Of a DNA stretch of 64,000 nt, positions 35,824 through 45,220 are shown piece after piece; positions within the stretch are counted from its first letter, which is position 1; the number at the start of each line of letters is the position of its first letter. The stretch lies in assembly GCF_031846345.1 (NCBI RefSeq), contig NZ_JAVRHX010000001.1:1674001-1738000 (forward strand). The letters run 5' to 3'. Under the pieces are notes generated by a model that was given only the letters and a program-made list of their open reading frames with translations, was not told the DNA's origin and did not search any database. Both the position numbers and the translations under genes were made by a program. The stretch is from Glaciecola petra. GTDB lineage: Bacteria > Pseudomonadota > Gammaproteobacteria > Enterobacterales > Alteromonadaceae.

Positions 35824-38154
35824 CTAGACTTTAAAACGATTAATCATTTCCATGCTATGAGCGGCTATTCTAGCCAATTCTGTGGCCGCTTGACTTGATT
35901 GCTCTGCGCCTGTTTCAGCGTCGTGAGCCATGCGTCGAATATTTTCAATACTGCCTGTGACGGTTTTTGAAGTGTGTGATTGGCTTTGAGTCACCTCAGC
36001 AACCACTGCGCCTAAGCGGGCATTTTCATCTAACACATTGGCCACACTCTCAAGTGCCTCGGTAATTAGAGAAACCATGTCTATGCCCTCGTCTGCGGCA
36101 CTTACTGCGTTATTCATAACCTCTGCACTGCGGTCTGAAGCACCCGTCATTACATCTATAATTTGACTGATTTTTCCGGTCGTTTCTTGACTCCGATTCG
36201 CCAATGCTCTTACTTCATCAGCAACAACCGAGAATCCGCGTCCTGCATCACCTGCTCGCGCCGCTTCTATAGCAGCATTTAAGGCCAATAGGTTTGTTTG
36301 ATCAGCGATACTATTTATATCATCTAAGAATACAGTGACGTTGTTCACCTCATCGCGCAAGCCACTAATAGTGGTACCCGTAGTTTTGATTAGGTCGACT
36401 AAGTTTGTTAGTTTTTGTGTCGCTAACTTAGTGTTATCAAAATGTTCTTGCAAGCCTTCATTAACCGTTTGGCTTTTGGTTTGATTTTCACTTACAGTAA
36501 CTGCAATATTGTCGATAGAAGTCGCGAGTTCGCTAATTGAATCGTTGACTCGGCTAGTTTCACTGCGCTGCTCTGTCGCATTCGCGGTAGTAGACTGTGT
36601 CACCGCCATTAGTTCTTCAGAGGTTGAGGCTAGCGATGTAGAATCGTCACGTATGTTGGCAAAAATATCGTGAACTTGCTCAATAAAACCGTTAAACGCT
36701 ATTACAAGTTTGTCGATTTCAGTAATACCACATTTTTCCAATCGAATTGTCAGATCAGCATCACCAGTAGATAAATCTTCACACATTGCACCCACTTGAT
36801 TTAATGGCCTTGTAAATTTGAGTACCAATGCAAATGCCACTACAAGCGACACAGCTAATACCACTGCACCTACACCAATCAATACCCATACGAGGGCACT
36901 TTTTGTCTCTGACACCAATAATAATGCCTCTTGTGCATCAATCTCAGCTAACAAAGCATAAGAGGTATCGCCTAGGGCAAATTCACCGTATGCAGAAAAA
37001 ACATCTACGCCGCGGTAATCCACAATACTTTCAAAACCTGAGTTTCCGTTTAAGGCGTTTTGCACCGACAAGGTATTAACTTCAAGCAAGCCTACCGTTG
37101 TGCCTGCCATATCAACTTTTTGCGTTTGTTCTGGGCGATAGCTTCTAAGACTTTCTGTGAAACTGTTCGCATCCTCCAAATAAAACCGGCTCTCGGTTAC
37201 CAACTTTTTGTTGCCATTGACTAAATAGGTTTCACCTGATTGACCATATCCGTTGTTCTCCCAATCTTGATTATGCGTCATGATATTGTTGACACGATCA
37301 AGAGGAATTTGAAAGATAAGCACACTGACTAATTGTTCGCCATTATAAATTGGAGTAGATATAAATCCTGCCATGGCATTGTATGAAGGTAAATAAGGTG
37401 ATAATTCGCTATAACTAATTGTACCTTTAGCATTGTTTGCCAATGCTTTTTTAAAAGCAATACCAATACCAGAGTTTGCGTAGGGTCCAGACTTCAGGCT
37501 GGTTGCGTAGTCTAGTTCCTTAAACACACTATAGGTAATATAGCCACTAGCAGGCTCAACTAGAAATATATCGTAATAACCGAAATCTTTTAAGAATTGG
37601 CGTGCGTCTGGGTGAAACTGATTATGCAATCTTGCATAGTCTGAGCCATTGTTTAAATTAGATAAACCATCTTTGCTGCCTATTTCGTAGTCTGATCCCG
37701 CAATAAAATCGTACTGAAGCGCCTTACTGTTTTGGTTGAGAGGCTCTATCAGTGTATTTATATTAGAAACAGGTTCACCGTTTCGTTGAGAATAGAGTGA
37801 AGCAAAATCATTTTTATAGTAACTCTCTAAACTTGATAATTCACCTGTATTGATTGCGCCTCGCTGCGTGGCATAATCGTTAAAAGCATTTTCAAAATCA
37901 ATCGCCGCTTTTACCCAGCGCGAATTATTTGCTTGGTTCAACAATTGATTTTCTACTACGGTGAAGTAGCTTGAAAGAGAATTGCTTACATTCACCAACT
38001 TTCCTGAGAGTTTACTTTGTGCTTCTTCGGTCAAGGATGAACTCAAAGAATTATTTAGTGATACAAATAAAGCAGCACCCATCAATATAATAGCAATGGT
38101 AGGAAGACTTAAAAGAGCCGACAATAAACGAGAACGCAGGGACAATGGCTTCAC
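35824..38154 (-). CDS. Methyl-accepting chemotaxis protein with periplasmic dCache sensor
   Basis: 776 residues. TM1 at about 10-32, a large periplasmic part (about 35-420) of dCache type, TM2 at about 422-445, a HAMP domain, then the cytoplasmic signalling helices with the conserved hairpin tip (DQTNLLALNAAIEAARAGD...GRGFSVVADEVRALA). No CheR-binding pentapeptide at the C-terminus. Start is GTG 38154; a TTG three codons later has the better-spaced AAAGGTGA. It sits between pheA and tyrA, which are neighbours in E. coli. The ligand is unknown. Confidence 0.92.
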   Translation of the reverse strand: MKPLSLRSRLLSALLSLPTIAIILMGAALFVSLNNSLSSSLTEEAQSKLSGKLVNVSNSLSSYFTVVENQLLNQANNSRWVKAAIDFENAFNDYATQRGAINTGELSSLESYYKNDFASLYSQRNGEPVSNINTLIEPLNQNSKALQYDFIAGSDYEIGSKDGLSNLNNGSDYARLHNQFHPDARQFLKDFGYYDIFLVEPASGYITYSVFKELDYATSLKSGPYANSGIGIAFKKALANNAKGTISYSELSPYLPSYNAMAGFISTPIYNGEQLVSVLIFQIPLDRVNNIMTHNQDWENNGYGQSGETYLVNGNKKLVTESRFYLEDANSFTESLRSYRPEQTQKVDMAGTTVGLLEVNTLSVQNALNGNSGFESIVDYRGVDVFSAYGEFALGDTSYALLAEIDAQEALLLVSETKSALVWVLIGVGAVVLAVSLVVAFALVLKFTRPLNQVGAMCEDLSTGDADLTIRLEKCGITEIDKLVIAFNGFIEQVHDIFANIRDDSTSLASTSEELMAVTQSTTANATEQRSETSRVNDSISELATSIDNIAVTVSENQTKSQTVNEGLQEHFDNTKLATQKLTNLVDLIKTTGTTISGLRDEVNNVTVFLDDINSIADQTNLLALNAAIEAARAGDAGRGFSVVADEVRALANRSQETTGKISQIIDVMTGASDRSAEVMNNAVSAADEGIDMVSLITEALESVANVLDENARLGAVVAEVTQSQSHTSKTVTGSIENIRRMAHDAETGAEQSSQAATELARIAAHSMEMINRFKV

Positions 38155-38215
38155 CTTTAAAAGTAGGAGTTAATTTAAAAGCGAAGTAGAATATTGAAGT
38201 GCTTAGCAAGCGACG

Positions 38216-39361
38216 TTATTTATTTCGTAACAGTTGCCCATCATCAGCTTTGAGCAACATTTGCTTACTATCTTTTAGACAGGTTTTTGCATAGTCACCA
38301 AACCAAGCTTGAACATCTTCAAAAGCCTCAATAAAACTCGACTTTTCATTATGTTTAAGCAGGTTAAGGGCTTCACCAAATCTAAGATGAAATCTCTCCA
38401 ATAAATCGACATTCGCTCGATTATTGAAAATAATATCGGCATACAGTGCAGGAGCTTGAGCAAAAAGTCGCCCAACCATAGCAAATTCTAAACGATAAAT
38501 TGGCGAACTAAATGCAATTAATTCTGATAGTTCTGGGTTTTCTTGTGCTAAGTGTTGCCCATACACAAAAGTATTGAAATGTCGCATTACTTGAATAAAC
38601 GCCATAGCATTATCGTGCTTGTCGGCATTGGTTTGGTATATTTGCGCTCCCCACACAGTCATTTGTTCGATAAGCCATTGATATTTATCAGGATATCGCC
38701 CTTCGCATACAACAACCACTTGTTTGATCATACCAGGAGCATCGGGTCCAAACATGGGGTGTAATCCCACTACAGGACCTGCATGCACGTTAAGCATTGC
38801 CTCTAAAGGTTCTTTTTTAATACTGGTTACATCAGCCAATACACAATTATCAGGTAAACTTGGCAATTGTTTAATTAAGTCATTGGTAAGGTTAATTGGC
38901 ACTGCCATTATGACCAAATCAGCATCCGCTAAAATAGAAGCTCTTTTTGCCCAAGCGTCTTTGTCTAACGACAAGGTATGGTAATCAGAATTTGCAAATA
39001 AATTTACTAGCAATTTTCCTAGTGCACCTTCTCCACCAACCACCACAACTTTATGAATATTGGCATTGATTTTCGAATAATTGGCATGTTGCGAATAATA
39101 AGAATCTCGCATCATTCTACGCAGAACATCTTCAACCAAATCACCCGATAAATCTAAGGCTTCGGCTTGCGCTCGGCGAGAAGCAATCATACTCGCTTCT
39201 CGCTCAGGCACATAAATCGCCTGACTATTAGCACGTTTTACTGCGCCAACTTTTGCCGTTATTTTTTGCCGAGCCGCTAATATTTTCACTAACTCTTGAT
39301 CTAGCTCATCAATTTTTTCGCGATATTCGTTCAGTGCTTGCTCGGGTGATTTGTTCTGCAT
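38216..39361 (-). CDS. tyrA: Bifunctional chorismate mutase / prephenate dehydrogenase
   Basis: 381 residues. N-terminal AroQ chorismate mutase (YREKIDELDQELVKILAARQ), then the NAD-binding domain with VVGGEGALGKLL and the ADVTSIKKEPL and GLHPMFGPD motifs. It makes 4-hydroxyphenylpyruvate for Tyr synthesis. Directly downstream of aroF, 16 bp away, forming the tyr operon. Confidence 0.96.
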   Translation of the reverse strand: MQNKSPEQALNEYREKIDELDQELVKILAARQKITAKVGAVKRANSQAIYVPEREASMIASRRAQAEALDLSGDLVEDVLRRMMRDSYYSQHANYSKINANIHKVVVVGGEGALGKLLVNLFANSDYHTLSLDKDAWAKRASILADADLVIMAVPINLTNDLIKQLPSLPDNCVLADVTSIKKEPLEAMLNVHAGPVVGLHPMFGPDAPGMIKQVVVVCEGRYPDKYQWLIEQMTVWGAQIYQTNADKHDNAMAFIQVMRHFNTFVYGQHLAQENPELSELIAFSSPIYRLEFAMVGRLFAQAPALYADIIFNNRANVDLLERFHLRFGEALNLLKHNEKSSFIEAFEDVQAWFGDYAKTCLKDSKQMLLKADDGQLLRNK

Positions 39362-39377
39362 ATCTTGATTGGCTCGA

Positions 39378-40466
39378 TTAATCAGTATTTCTTTTCTGCA
39401 AACGCATCGGCAAAACAGTAATCAATTTATCACGTGTTTCATGGATTAGTTTGTCGGTATCTTCCCAACTAATGCAACCGTCGGTAATTGACACGCCATA
39501 GTCCATTTCTTCTAAAGACTTGCCGTTTGAGCTCTGATTGCCGGGGTTTAAATGGCTCTCTAGCATAATGCCAATGATTGACTGATTACCTTCTAGAATT
39601 TGATTGACAACGTTTTGCGCCACTAATGGCTGACGTCTATAGTCTTTAGCACTGTTAGCATGACTGCAATCCACTACAAGCGATGCGCTTACACCATGAT
39701 TTGTTAGTGAGTCTTCGCAATCGGCTACACAAACTGAATCGTAATTAGGTTGTTTGCCGCCGCGTAAAATAATATGACCATCGGGGTTACCTTCGGTTTT
39801 AATAATGCTCACTTGACCAGCTCTATTAATACCCATAAAACGATGACCAGAGGCAGCTGACTGCAAAGCATTAATCGCGATATTTAAGCTACCATCGGTG
39901 CCATTTTTAAACCCTACGGGCATAGACAAACCACTCGCCATTTCTCGATGAGTTTGCGATTCAGATGTACGAGCACCTATAGCAGCCCAACTAAAGAATT
40001 CAGCCAAATACTGGGGGCTTATTGGATCAAGTGCCTCAGTAGCGACCGGTATTTCTAGTTCTGCCAAATAATTAAGCAGCTCTCGTGCTTTGCGTAGCCC
40101 AGCCTCAATATCAAATGAATCATCAATATGAGGATCGTTGATAAGACCTTTCCAACCTGTTGTTGTGCGTGGCTTTTCAAAATAAACACGCATGACAATA
40201 TACAAAGTGTCTTTATTTAACTCATGTAGTTCTTTTAAGCGCTTGGCATATTCTTTTGCGGCTTCAACATCATGTATAGAACAAGGCCCACATACCACTA
40301 GTAAGCGGTGGTCCTTACGTTGAATGATATCAGAAATAATATTGCGAGCTGATTGCACGTAAGCAAGCGCTTTATCAGACACCGGCATTTCTTCGGCTAA
40401 TTGTTGTGGTGTAACTAATACTTTTTCGGAAGTGACGTGGAGGTCATTTACGCTATCTTTTTGCAT
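39378..40466 (-). CDS. aroF: DAHP synthase (Tyr-sensitive type)
   Basis: 362 residues. The class I DAHP synthase signature LLVVCGPCSIHD and the GARTSESQTHREMASGLSMP segment are present. The N-terminus MQKDSVNDLHVTSEKVLVTP closely follows E. coli AroF. It condenses phosphoenolpyruvate and erythrose 4-phosphate, the first shikimate step. Co-transcribed with tyrA. Confidence 0.95.
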   Translation of the reverse strand: MQKDSVNDLHVTSEKVLVTPQQLAEEMPVSDKALAYVQSARNIISDIIQRKDHRLLVVCGPCSIHDVEAAKEYAKRLKELHELNKDTLYIVMRVYFEKPRTTTGWKGLINDPHIDDSFDIEAGLRKARELLNYLAELEIPVATEALDPISPQYLAEFFSWAAIGARTSESQTHREMASGLSMPVGFKNGTDGSLNIAINALQSAASGHRFMGINRAGQVSIIKTEGNPDGHIILRGGKQPNYDSVCVADCEDSLTNHGVSASLVVDCSHANSAKDYRRQPLVAQNVVNQILEGNQSIIGIMLESHLNPGNQSSNGKSLEEMDYGVSITDGCISWEDTDKLIHETRDKLITVLPMRLQKRNTD

Positions 40467-40819
40467 GTTGTGTTAATCTTCAAATGTTATTTTTGACAGC
40501 CAAACACAGACGAATCTGCCAATTGACTGACGAATTTAATGGTGAATAGAGAAACCTTATTTTTATTATGTTTTGCGTTCTACTTTTAAGCTTATCTTTT
40601 ACTTAAAAGTAAATGATTTCTGTCGATGTAGCGGATCTCTTACGCGGCCTATTTGCTTATGCTCAGGCTCTGTACACGTTGTAACAAACTTGCAGGTATT
40701 GAGCAAGCAAAATACTGACTAATATGACATATGCTAGCTAAAAAGCTAATTAGCATCATTTGGAGGTAAGCCCCTGAGCTATTTAAGGGCGCTTTAGGGC
40801 ATCCATGCCCGCTTTATGA
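40467..40819. other. Intergenic region upstream of aroF
   Basis: About 350 bp with no gene. It contains a 9-bp inverted repeat (ACTTTTAAG 40582-40590, CTTAAAAGT 40602-40610), possibly an operator or hairpin for aroF-tyrA, and GGGCATCCATGCCC near 40797 downstream of the AbgT stop. No clear TyrR box was found. Confidence 0.4.
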
Positions 40820-42358
40820 TTACCCTGCTGGGTATACATAACTTGCATTCACACCTAATGGGAATCCTAGCGTCCAATAAATTAACAAGAATATAGTCCA
40901 TGCTATTAGTATTGTGATGCTATAGGGAAGCATGATGGAAAGTAATGTTCCTATCCCAGTATTTTTTACGTAACGCTGGCAATAGAGCACCACTAAAGGA
41001 AAATAAGGCATCAATGGGGTAATAATATTACTCGACGAATCGCCTATACGATAAGCAATTTGAGTAAGATCTGGCGAAATATTTAATTGCATTAACATGG
41101 GCACAAATATTGGGCCCAAAAGCGCCCATTTTGCCGAAGATGACCCAATAAACAAATTCACAAAGGCCGTTAAGAAAATAATACCAACAATGGTGATCAT
41201 CGCTGGCAAACCCAAAGACTTGAGTAACTCAGCTCCTTCTATAGCCATTAAAGCGCCAAGTTGCGACTTACCAAAAGCATCAATAAATAAAGCACAAAAG
41301 AAAGCCAGTACTATATAGTAACTCATGCCTTGCATGGCTTTGGTCATGCTATTAATCATGTCTTTCGTGCTTTTATACACCCCCGACATATAGCCGTATA
41401 CAACCCCAGGCAGTAAAAATAATAGAAATATTATCGGCACAATTGATTGCATAACGGGTGCTTTGAAGCTGGTTAACTCCCCAGCAGCATCACGCATTGG
41501 ACTATCTTCTGGTACTAATATAGCGATCAAGGCAATGATACCTAATAGCATTACAACACCTGACACCCTCAGTGCCTTGGTTTGTTTGGCGTCTAACTCA
41601 TCAAACTTTGGAATGTCATCGGGATTGCCGTCTACTTCAACATTTTGCAATCGAGGCTCAACTACTTTGTCAGTCAAATACCAGCCGATACTCACAATTA
41701 AGAGTGAAGACGCTGAATTAAAAAACCAGTTGTTCAAAGGATTGATTTGTATTGCCGGGTCTACTATTTGTGCCGCTGTTTGCGTAAAGCTTTGTAATAA
41801 TGGGTCTATGGCAGATGGAATAAAGTTAGCGCAAAAACCTCCGCTTACACCAGCAAAGGCAGCTGCAATGCCTGCTAAAGGATGTCGGCCCATGGCATAA
41901 AATATCACGCCTGCAAGAGGGATGACCAACACATAACCTGCATCGGTTGCGGTATGACTGATGATCGCAACCAATACTACCATTGGTGTGAGCAGGGCTT
42001 TTGGCGTAACATCTAACATGCGCTTTAAGCTGGCACTAATAAAGCCTGAATGTTCTGCAACTCCCACGCCTAGCATCGCGACTAAGACAACACCTAGTGG
42101 CGCAAAGCCAGTAAATATCTTCACCATTCTTGATAAAAAATCAGCGAGTGAATCGCCAGTTAACAAGTTTTGAATAACTATCGCTTCGCCTGTTGCCGGA
42201 TTGATAGTATCCCATGTGAATTGCGACATTATTGCTGACAAAGTCCATACAACGACTAAGCAGAAAAAGAATATGATTGCAGGGTCAGGTAATTTATTCC
42301 CCACAACTTCGACTTTATCGAGTGCTCGGGTTACCCAAGTGGATTTGGCCTGCTGCAT
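40820..42358 (-). CDS. AbgT-family transporter
   Basis: 512 residues with about 11 membrane helices. The AbgT family is recognised by the N-terminal DKVEVVGNKLPDPAIIFFF and the FAPLGVVLVAMLGVGVAEHSG segments, plus GSSSAKWALLGPIFVPM. Members import p-aminobenzoyl-glutamate or export sulfonamides (MtrF/YdaH). No abgAB hydrolase genes lie nearby, so the substrate here is unclear. Confidence 0.92.
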   Translation of the reverse strand: MQQAKSTWVTRALDKVEVVGNKLPDPAIIFFFCLVVVWTLSAIMSQFTWDTINPATGEAIVIQNLLTGDSLADFLSRMVKIFTGFAPLGVVLVAMLGVGVAEHSGFISASLKRMLDVTPKALLTPMVVLVAIISHTATDAGYVLVIPLAGVIFYAMGRHPLAGIAAAFAGVSGGFCANFIPSAIDPLLQSFTQTAAQIVDPAIQINPLNNWFFNSASSLLIVSIGWYLTDKVVEPRLQNVEVDGNPDDIPKFDELDAKQTKALRVSGVVMLLGIIALIAILVPEDSPMRDAAGELTSFKAPVMQSIVPIIFLLFLLPGVVYGYMSGVYKSTKDMINSMTKAMQGMSYYIVLAFFCALFIDAFGKSQLGALMAIEGAELLKSLGLPAMITIVGIIFLTAFVNLFIGSSSAKWALLGPIFVPMLMQLNISPDLTQIAYRIGDSSSNIITPLMPYFPLVVLYCQRYVKNTGIGTLLSIMLPYSITILIAWTIFLLIYWTLGFPLGVNASYVYPAG

Positions 42359-42474
42359 AGAGATTACTCCATTTTGTTATTATTATTGCTTGCTGAACAG
42401 TATATTGACTTTTTGCTAGAACAAAAATACTTACACAAATTACTTTCGATATACATGATTATGCGAGAACTGCT

Positions 42475-42490
42475 TAATATTGCAATATTA
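42475..42490. promoter_or_regulatory. Perfect 16-bp palindrome between modC and the AbgT gene
   Basis: TAATATTGCAATATTA lies about 115 bp upstream of the AbgT start and 30 bp past the modC stop. It could be an operator for the transporter gene. Confidence 0.35.
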
Positions 42491-42519
42491 CATCAAAATT
42501 AAATATCAATGTTCACATT

Positions 42520-43644
42520 TTATAAAGCTTTAAAACAAACATAAATACACTGTTCTAAGCTAATTTCCATTAGGTTAAAAGACTTATAGGAAATACTTGC
42601 TGCAAACACTTGACCATTGACATTGACGTTCACCAGCACCGCCTGCTCTTCTTTTTTTATGCGTATTACATAGCCTTTTAAGCAATTCAAGACACTCGTA
42701 CTTTCTAAAACACCTTGCGATAGCATCAATACATGAGCGTCAACCACAAACACTTGTTCTTTAGTTAGCTTGCGTGGTGCCTTTTCATTCATTTTTTGAT
42801 ATACATATTGTTTTTTTTCGGGCGATGCACCATGGGTATTTACCCAATTGGGACTGTCTACAACGGGGAGTTCCCAAACAAGCAAATGATCATCTTCTTC
42901 TACATGACTAAACACGGCTTTAAAAGACGAAAAATAGCTCTCATTGGCATGCAGAGTATTTAACAGATAGTCTTGCATAACAGCGGCATCACCTTGTTTG
43001 ATTATTGTGCCTTCGTTTATATAGGCGATTTGTGTACAAGATATTGAGAGCTCTTTTAATGAATGACTCACACATATAAATGCTAAGGCATAATTTGCAT
43101 GCAAGTGTTTCACGATATCGAGCATTTCAGCACGTTTTTGCCAGTCAAGGGCAGAAAACGCTTCGTCTAGTAGCAAAATAGGTTTGCCACTTAATAATGC
43201 ACGAGCAAAACAAACACGTTGTCTTTCACCTCCCGAAAGATGCTGTGTTTTTTGGCTGAGAATATCTTGTAAATCACATAATTCCACCACGTCCTGAAGT
43301 GACAATACGGCGTTTTTAGCACTGAGGCTTTTTGTTGTAATCAGTTCTAAATTGGCGAATACATCTAAATGTTCAAATAAAACGGTTTCACTACCTAAAT
43401 ATACGCAGGGATTTTCATAGGCATTGTCATAAATACAATGTTCATTTTGCCAAGTTAGTGTCCCACTTGTCCCTGACAATTGCCCTGAAACGGCTTTTAA
43501 TATGCTACTTTTGCCTGTACCAGAAGGACCATATATACCAAGAATCTCTTTCTGTGTATCAAGTGAATAGTTAAACGCAATATGCAAGGGATCTCGATTT
43601 TGTCGCGCGAGTGTATGTTTTAAGTTTATTGTTAATTTGCTCAT
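42520..43644 (-). CDS. modC: Molybdate ABC transporter ATP-binding protein
   Basis: 374 residues. Walker A GPSGTGKSSIL, signature LSGGERQRVCFARA, Walker B ILLLDEAFSALDW. A C-terminal region of about 90 residues (VINVNGQVFAAS-like strands, seen as VLVNVNVNGQVFAASISYK) matches the MOP/TOBE molybdate-binding domain. It overlaps modB by 4 bp (ATGA). Confidence 0.92.
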   Translation of the reverse strand: MSKLTINLKHTLARQNRDPLHIAFNYSLDTQKEILGIYGPSGTGKSSILKAVSGQLSGTSGTLTWQNEHCIYDNAYENPCVYLGSETVLFEHLDVFANLELITTKSLSAKNAVLSLQDVVELCDLQDILSQKTQHLSGGERQRVCFARALLSGKPILLLDEAFSALDWQKRAEMLDIVKHLHANYALAFICVSHSLKELSISCTQIAYINEGTIIKQGDAAVMQDYLLNTLHANESYFSSFKAVFSHVEEDDHLLVWELPVVDSPNWVNTHGASPEKKQYVYQKMNEKAPRKLTKEQVFVVDAHVLMLSQGVLESTSVLNCLKGYVIRIKKEEQAVLVNVNVNGQVFAASISYKSFNLMEISLEQCIYVCFKAL

Positions 43645-44330
43645 ACTCCCACACCTACACTCTTGGTATGTCGATTAAATCTATACAATAAGGTTAAACT
43701 TATTACGCTTGTAGCCAATAGGATTAAGGCTAACTGGTGAGCAGCGTCATATTGTAAACTTTCTACATGATTAAACAGAGCGATAGAGACGACTTGTGTA
43801 CTCCCAGGTATATTTCCACCAATCATCAGCACTAAGCCAAATTCGCCTAATGTGTGTGCAAAGCCAAGAGTAGCTGCCGCAATAATACTATTTTTTGTCA
43901 TTGGCAATATAATATAAAAAAAGCTTTTTATTGGCCTTATACCCAAGGTACTTGCAGTAACAATCACTTGCTTAGCTGTTTGCGAAAAAGCGGCTACTAA
44001 GGGTTGCACTACAAACGGCAGTGAATATATAACAGACCCAAACAATATGCCTGCAAAACTAAATACGAACTGGTTGCCAACAATACTCACCCATAAACCA
44101 CCCAGAAAGGTATCTGGTGAAAAAGCGGTTAATAGATAAAAACCTAACACGGTTGGAGGGAGTACTAAAGGCAAAGCAATTAAGGCTTCGAAAAATGATT
44201 TGAAACGCCCCTGGTAATTTGACAACCACCAAGCAAGTGGCAAACCCAAGAGTAACAAAATTAACACGGTAAATAATGCTAATTGCAATGTCAGCCAAAT
44301 GGCTTGCCAATGATTGCTTAATTCACCCAA
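43641..44330 (-). CDS. modB: Molybdate ABC transporter permease
   Basis: 229 residues with five membrane helices and the coupling loop TASTLGIRPIKSFFYIILP. A TTG start (44330) is used, as no ATG or GTG is available near the conserved N-terminus. Follows modA by 2 bp. Confidence 0.92.
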   Translation of the reverse strand: MGELSNHWQAIWLTLQLALFTVLILLLLGLPLAWWLSNYQGRFKSFFEALIALPLVLPPTVLGFYLLTAFSPDTFLGGLWVSIVGNQFVFSFAGILFGSVIYSLPFVVQPLVAAFSQTAKQVIVTASTLGIRPIKSFFYIILPMTKNSIIAAATLGFAHTLGEFGLVLMIGGNIPGSTQVVSIALFNHVESLQYDAAHQLALILLATSVISLTLLYRFNRHTKSVGVGV

Positions 44331-44332
44331 AA

Positions 44333-45220
44333 CTATTTACCCGTCTGTATACTATTGATGTTTTTATTATGCTTATATCCGTACTTTTGCAATTTCATTT
44401 GAACACTTGGACTTAACAAAAATTGTACAAAAGACCGCACAACATCTTTATTTTTTGAACGTTCAAGTACCACCAATTGCTGCTCAATAGGTTTATAGTA
44501 GACCTGTGGAATACTATAGTACACTTTGTATTTATCGCCCTTTAGTAAGTTACTTGCTTGCACTAACAATGATTTAGACAAGATACCAAATTGAGCATTA
44601 CCAGAATCGACAAATTGAAATGCCTGAGTTACGTTTGTGCCAAACACTAAGCGCTTTTCTGCTGTAGAAAATAATTCGCTTTGGGTTAATATCTCGTAGG
44701 CAGCCAACCCATATGGTGCAAGATCCGGTTTGGCGATGGCAATTTTTCCTTCTTCACTACCAATAAGCCTGTCTAAAACATCGATACTAAAAGCCATATC
44801 TTTAGTTTGAGGCAATAGCGGTTCTGAACGCCACAACACAAGTTGCCCATATGCATAAGTATGCCTCATTAGCGTTAAGTTTGCCTGCTCGAGTAAACGC
44901 GGCCTGTGCGTGTCAGCTGACATAAAGACATCAAATGGCGCGCCTTTTATTATTTGTGCATATAAAAGTCCACTCGAGCCAGTTACTATTTTAATATCCT
45001 CAGCACGCCATATTTGTTCTTTCGGGCGTTCTGCCAATAATGCTTCTAAGGCATATCTGAAATTACTGGCTACAGCGACTGTTATTTGTTTGTCTTGTGC
45101 AAAGACAGTAGATGTTAATGAGCAATAAAGTAAGCTTAACAATACCCAATAATACTGGTAACGAGCGCTCAGCCTAAAGCGTCGATTGTACTGGGTCGAC
45201 TTACTGCAACAACGCATCAA
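44333..45220 (-). CDS. modA: Periplasmic molybdate-binding protein
   Basis: 295 residues. Signal peptide core WVLLSLLYCSLTSTVFAQD, then the ModA start ITVAVASNFRYALEALL, the oxyanion-binding GSSGLLYAQI segment and GTNVTQAFQFVDSGNAQFG. It binds molybdate or tungstate and delivers it to ModBC. The 5' end overlaps the end of moeA by 20 bp, linking uptake to cofactor assembly. Confidence 0.92.
   Translation of the reverse strand: MMRCCSKSTQYNRRFRLSARYQYYWVLLSLLYCSLTSTVFAQDKQITVAVASNFRYALEALLAERPKEQIWRAEDIKIVTGSSGLLYAQIIKGAPFDVFMSADTHRPRLLEQANLTLMRHTYAYGQLVLWRSEPLLPQTKDMAFSIDVLDRLIGSEEGKIAIAKPDLAPYGLAAYEILTQSELFSTAEKRLVFGTNVTQAFQFVDSGNAQFGILSKSLLVQASNLLKGDKYKVYYSIPQVYYKPIEQQLVVLERSKNKDVVRSFVQFLLSPSVQMKLQKYGYKHNKNINSIQTGK

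Noticed and set aside
40590..40613. TyrR box upstream of aroF
   Set aside because: TTTACTTAAAAGTAAA is symmetric but does not fit the TGTAAA-N6-TTTACA pattern, and spacing to the gene is uncertain.
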